This document shows positions 61,701 to 64,000 of a DNA stretch of 64,000 nucleotides, piece by piece. Position numbers and translations under genes: made by a program. The notes under the pieces were generated by a model, which ran no database searches, was not told where the DNA came from, and was given only the letters and a program-made list of their open reading frames with translations. The DNA lies in the NCBI GenBank assembly GCA_963838845.1, contig CAWISR010000003.1, positions 620,001 to 684,000 of the forward strand, in the 5' to 3' direction. This DNA is from CAVRXQ01 sp963838845 (GTDB lineage: Bacteria; Actinomycetota; Acidimicrobiia; Acidimicrobiales; Bog-793). Position 1 is the stretch's first letter. Each line of letters opens with the position of its first letter.

Positions 61701-61985
61701 ATGTGCACTTCGGTGACCGAGCAGATCAAAGTGGTCGCGCACGGGCGCGGGCAGCGCGAATGGACTCCGCTCTCTTCTGCCCTCGTCTACTACGACCACC
61801 CGGTGCGAGCGACTTCTGAGCACACGATGGTGATCGATCTGCGCGGCGAGGATGGCTCGCCGTCATCCCGGGTTGTCATCGAGATGAGCGCGGCCTCTGC
61901 ATCTGAGCTCGCGCGGACGATCCAACAGGTGCTTTCGGCACCGCCGGGGAGAGACGATCTCGCGAGACCTGCCGTCGAGACCTGA
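61701..61985 (+). CDS. DUF6295-like small protein
   Basis: This 94-residue protein begins MCTSVTEQIKVVAHGRGQREWTPLSSALVYYDHPVRATSEHTMVIDLRGE and has a C-terminal helix (SASELARTIQQVLSAP). The MCTS...YYDHP...EH pattern is that of the actinobacterial DUF6295 family, function unknown. AAAGGA lies 8 bases before the ATG. Probably cotranscribed with the dienelactone hydrolase. Confidence 0.78.
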   Translation: MCTSVTEQIKVVAHGRGQREWTPLSSALVYYDHPVRATSEHTMVIDLRGEDGSPSSRVVIEMSAASASELARTIQQVLSAPPGRDDLARPAVET

Positions 61986-62154
61986 GGCGCGACAGCCCTG
62001 ACGGACTAGCACTCCGAACGAGCCCCGAAAAAATCCCGTGGGTGGTGCTTGGACGGGAACGCCCGACGATCCACCCACTCGGATCGCCGGAACGCGCCTC
62101 GGCGATGCAAAAGTGTCGATTCGGGACTCGATCCCGGCGTTCGGACGGTGCGCG

Positions 62155-63291
62155 CTACTCGTGTCCGAACCAGCGACGCCGGCGTTCGGCGGCGAATTGT
62201 CGCTTTTCTTCGGCGCCTTCGGTCGAAGGTGGCGTGAACACCGCGGTCGGCGCGGGACCAGAAAGGAAGTTGGCGTTCACCTTTCCGACCGTTCGGTCGC
62301 CCATTTCCACATGACAAAGGATTGTTCCTGCGAACGGGGGAGGCGGAGAAGCTCCCGTCATCTCGGCCACGAGCACGTCAGCGACCGTGTCGGCTTCTCC
62401 TTCGGCGATGACGCCTGCTCTTGGAACTGGGGCGCTCGTGACGTCGCCGACCGCGTAGATGTCGGAGAACTTTGTCGCGAGCGTGCTGGGGTCGACAGCG
62501 ATCCATCCGTCGTCGGAAAGGCCCGAATCAACGACGACTTGTGGAGCGCGATGGACCGGGACGGCGAGGAATAAGTCGAACGGCACGGAGTTGCCGTCTC
62601 TCAGGATCGCGACTCTGCGGTCGGGGTCGAGACGGTCGATCCAGGTGGCGTGCGAATACTCGATGCCGCGGCGGTCGCCGAGAGCGAGGATGGCATCGGA
62701 GACATCGACGGAGATCGGAATCGGCATCGGCATCGGCGTGAGAAGGCTGATCGACGATCGATCGCGGAACCCTCGCCGTGCAAGAAAGTCGTGCAGCATG
62801 AACGCGGTCTCATACGGTGCCGGAGGACATTTGAAGAAACCGCCGAGCACACCGATGACGACACGGCCGCCTTCGAATCCGGAGAGGACGTCCCGCGATT
62901 GTGCGGCGCCTTCTCGTGAATAGAACTCGTGTCCGGCCTCTGTGAGTCCGGGAGTCGCATCGACGTCGAGGTCAGCTCCCAGGGCGACGACAAGGATGTC
63001 CGCCTGGTGCACACCCCGGTCGGTTTCTACGCGTCTTGATCCGGCGTCGATCGCGAGCACCGTTTCCTGGCAGAACTCGACGTTCGGACGGGCGATGTCG
63101 CGGTAGGAAAGTTGGACTTCGTCGAAGGTGTGGTGCCCGAACATCACGTCAAGCTTCGAGAACCCGAACACGAAGGTGTCGCTCTTGTCGATGACCGTTA
63201 CCCGTACACGGTCCCCGAGAACCTCGGAGAGCCGGGTCGACAGCTCGAGACCGCCGAACCCGGCACCGAGGATCACAATTCGAACGGGCAT
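62155..63291 (-). CDS. NDH-2/SQR-like FAD oxidoreductase
   Basis: This 378-residue flavoprotein has FAD motif RIVILGAGFGGLELSTRL, the second FAD segment ATKFSDIYAVGDVTSAP, and a conserved CPPAPYETAFMLHDFL block near residue 160 as in sulfide:quinone reductase-like proteins. An NAD-type GxGxxG in the middle is not clear (VVIGVLGGFFKCPPAPYE). Membrane-quinone reduction is possible; the donor is unknown. It starts 3 bp after the peroxiredoxin stop, so they form an operon, suggesting redox or sulfide/peroxide stress. Confidence 0.85.
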   Translation of the reverse strand: MPVRIVILGAGFGGLELSTRLSEVLGDRVRVTVIDKSDTFVFGFSKLDVMFGHHTFDEVQLSYRDIARPNVEFCQETVLAIDAGSRRVETDRGVHQADILVVALGADLDVDATPGLTEAGHEFYSREGAAQSRDVLSGFEGGRVVIGVLGGFFKCPPAPYETAFMLHDFLARRGFRDRSSISLLTPMPMPIPISVDVSDAILALGDRRGIEYSHATWIDRLDPDRRVAILRDGNSVPFDLFLAVPVHRAPQVVVDSGLSDDGWIAVDPSTLATKFSDIYAVGDVTSAPVPRAGVIAEGEADTVADVLVAEMTGASPPPPFAGTILCHVEMGDRTVGKVNANFLSGPAPTAVFTPPSTEGAEEKRQFAAERRRRWFGHE

Positions 63292-63294
63292 GAA

Positions 63295-63951
63295 CTAGTT
63301 GGGCTGCGGGACGATCCTGATGTACGGCTTCGGTTGCTTCCACTCACCGAAGATTTCCTTGGCCTCGTCGTTCGACACTGAGCCGGAGATGATGACGTCC
63401 TCTCCTTGCTTCCAGTTGACGGGCGTCGAGACTCGGTGCTTGGCAGTGAGCTGCAGCGAATCGATGACCCGCAGCACCTCGTCGAAATTCCGACCGGTGG
63501 TCATCGGGTAGACGAGGATCAGCTTGATCTTTTTGTCGGGTCCGATGACAAAGACGTTGCGCACCGTCTGGTTGTCAGCCGGCGTGCGCGACTTCGCGTC
63601 GCCCGAGGTGCCCGCCGGCAGCATCCCGTACAGCGTGGACACGTTGAAATCGGCGTCGCCGATGATCGGGTAGTTGGGCCGAGCTCCCTGGGTCTCTTCG
63701 ATGTCGTCAGCCCAGCGCTCGTGGTCTTGGGTCGCGTCCACCGAGAGTCCGATGATCTTGACGTTGCGCCGCTTGAACTCCGGCTCGAGCTTCGCCATGT
63801 ACCCGAGCTCAGTGGTGCACACCGGGGTGAAATCCTTCGGATGCGAGAAGAGCACCGCCCAAGAGTCCCCGATCCAATCGTGGAATCTGATTCGTCCCTG
63901 CGTCGTCTCGGCTTCGAAATCTGGTGCGGTCTCGTTGATCGACAGTCCCAT
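63295..63951 (-). CDS. 1-Cys peroxiredoxin (Prx6 type)
   Basis: This 218-residue peroxiredoxin has the peroxidatic site SHPKDFTPVCTTEL (Cys45) and Arg in the active-site set TPADNQTVRNVFVI. There is also KLILVYPMTTGRNFDEVLRVIDSLQL and a C-terminal domain ending EWKQPKPYIRIVPQPN, as in Prx6 proteins. No resolving Cys is visible, fitting the 1-Cys class. It reduces hydroperoxides in the cytosol. Upstream partner of the flavin oxidoreductase. Confidence 0.95.
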   Translation of the reverse strand: MGLSINETAPDFEAETTQGRIRFHDWIGDSWAVLFSHPKDFTPVCTTELGYMAKLEPEFKRRNVKIIGLSVDATQDHERWADDIEETQGARPNYPIIGDADFNVSTLYGMLPAGTSGDAKSRTPADNQTVRNVFVIGPDKKIKLILVYPMTTGRNFDEVLRVIDSLQLTAKHRVSTPVNWKQGEDVIISGSVSNDEAKEIFGEWKQPKPYIRIVPQPN

Positions 63952-64000
63952 CTGACTTTCTCCTTCTCTCTTTGCGTGGATAGTTCGGTAGCTTTCTCGT

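Noticed and set aside
1..64000. CRISPR array
   Set aside because: No set of regularly spaced repeats was seen; the only short tandem repeat (36137-36208) is coding.

Overview
The window looks like chromosomal DNA of a high-GC actinobacterium, plausibly of the Acidimicrobiia. That placement is inference. It rests on a type IV pilus locus, an F420-type luciferase-like oxidoreductase, a mycothiol-dependent-isomerase-fold protein, a DUF6295 protein, PPK2, and a secreted sedolisin (S53) of the kind common in acid-habitat actinobacteria. There is no rRNA and no CRISPR array. Two intact tRNA genes are present, tRNA-Arg(ACG) and tRNA-Ser(GCU), both on the minus strand, and both have partial copies elsewhere in the window.

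Layout: 0-5.7 kb is a minus-strand type IV pilus operon in the order pilB, pilC, pilA, pilT, minor prepilin (cut by the window edge). PilB carries an N-terminal MshEN-type domain, and a membrane GGDEF-EAL protein lies at 11.9-14.2 kb, so the pilus is probably c-di-GMP controlled. 6-11.3 kb holds a frameshifted MFS transporter, a probable large structured RNA in the MFS-marR gap, a marR/yczE divergon with a palindromic operator on the yczE start codon, an LLM oxidoreductase and a GerW/YtfJ-like protein. 14-24 kb is a mix of housekeeping and accessory genes: PPK2, three small cupins, a methyltransferase, a large orphan FtsX-type permease, a hydrolase and a lipoprotein. One cupin is translationally coupled to a 31-residue Lys-rich peptide.

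24.2-35.3 kb is mobile. A 47-bp 3' piece of tRNA-Arg occurs three times (24183, 28567, and within the intact tRNA at 35236). The right interval (28.6-35.2 kb) is an integrative element with tyrosine integrase, excisionase-like and XRE control genes, palindromic control sites and unfamiliar cargo. The left interval (24.2-28.6 kb) has no integrase and carries arsR, an arsenic-type aquaglyceroporin, a CoA-disulfide-reductase-like flavoprotein (frameshifted) and a PstS phosphate-binding protein. ArsR-like operator sequence is found both at arsR/aquaporin and at this pstS. I read the left interval as a cis-mobilizable arsenic/phosphate module parked beside the integrase element.

35.5-38.1 kb has a membrane protein plus ECF-like sigma factor pair, a second major-type pilin and tRNA-Ser. 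38.6-42.7 kb is a complete pstSCAB phosphate operon with an inverted repeat over its promoter. 43-56 kb has a glycosyltransferase, secreted proteins, an IS110 element with a probable bridge-RNA region, a second orphan FtsX permease paralogous to the first, a TetR divergon, a beta-propeller with a coupled secreted partner, and a secreted phosphoesterase. Copies of the 5' half of tRNA-Ser at 55.65 and 56.68 kb suggest that 38-56 kb is also accreted DNA. 56.9-64 kb has an S53 peptidase with TIG repeats (frameshifted), dienelactone hydrolase, a DUF6295 protein, a flavin oxidoreductase and a 1-Cys peroxiredoxin.

Four genes (MFS, flavoprotein, 29.6-kb cargo gene, S53 peptidase) are each split by one small indel, at least three of them in G-runs or a CG repeat. 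Sequencing or assembly error is a serious alternative to real inactivation.
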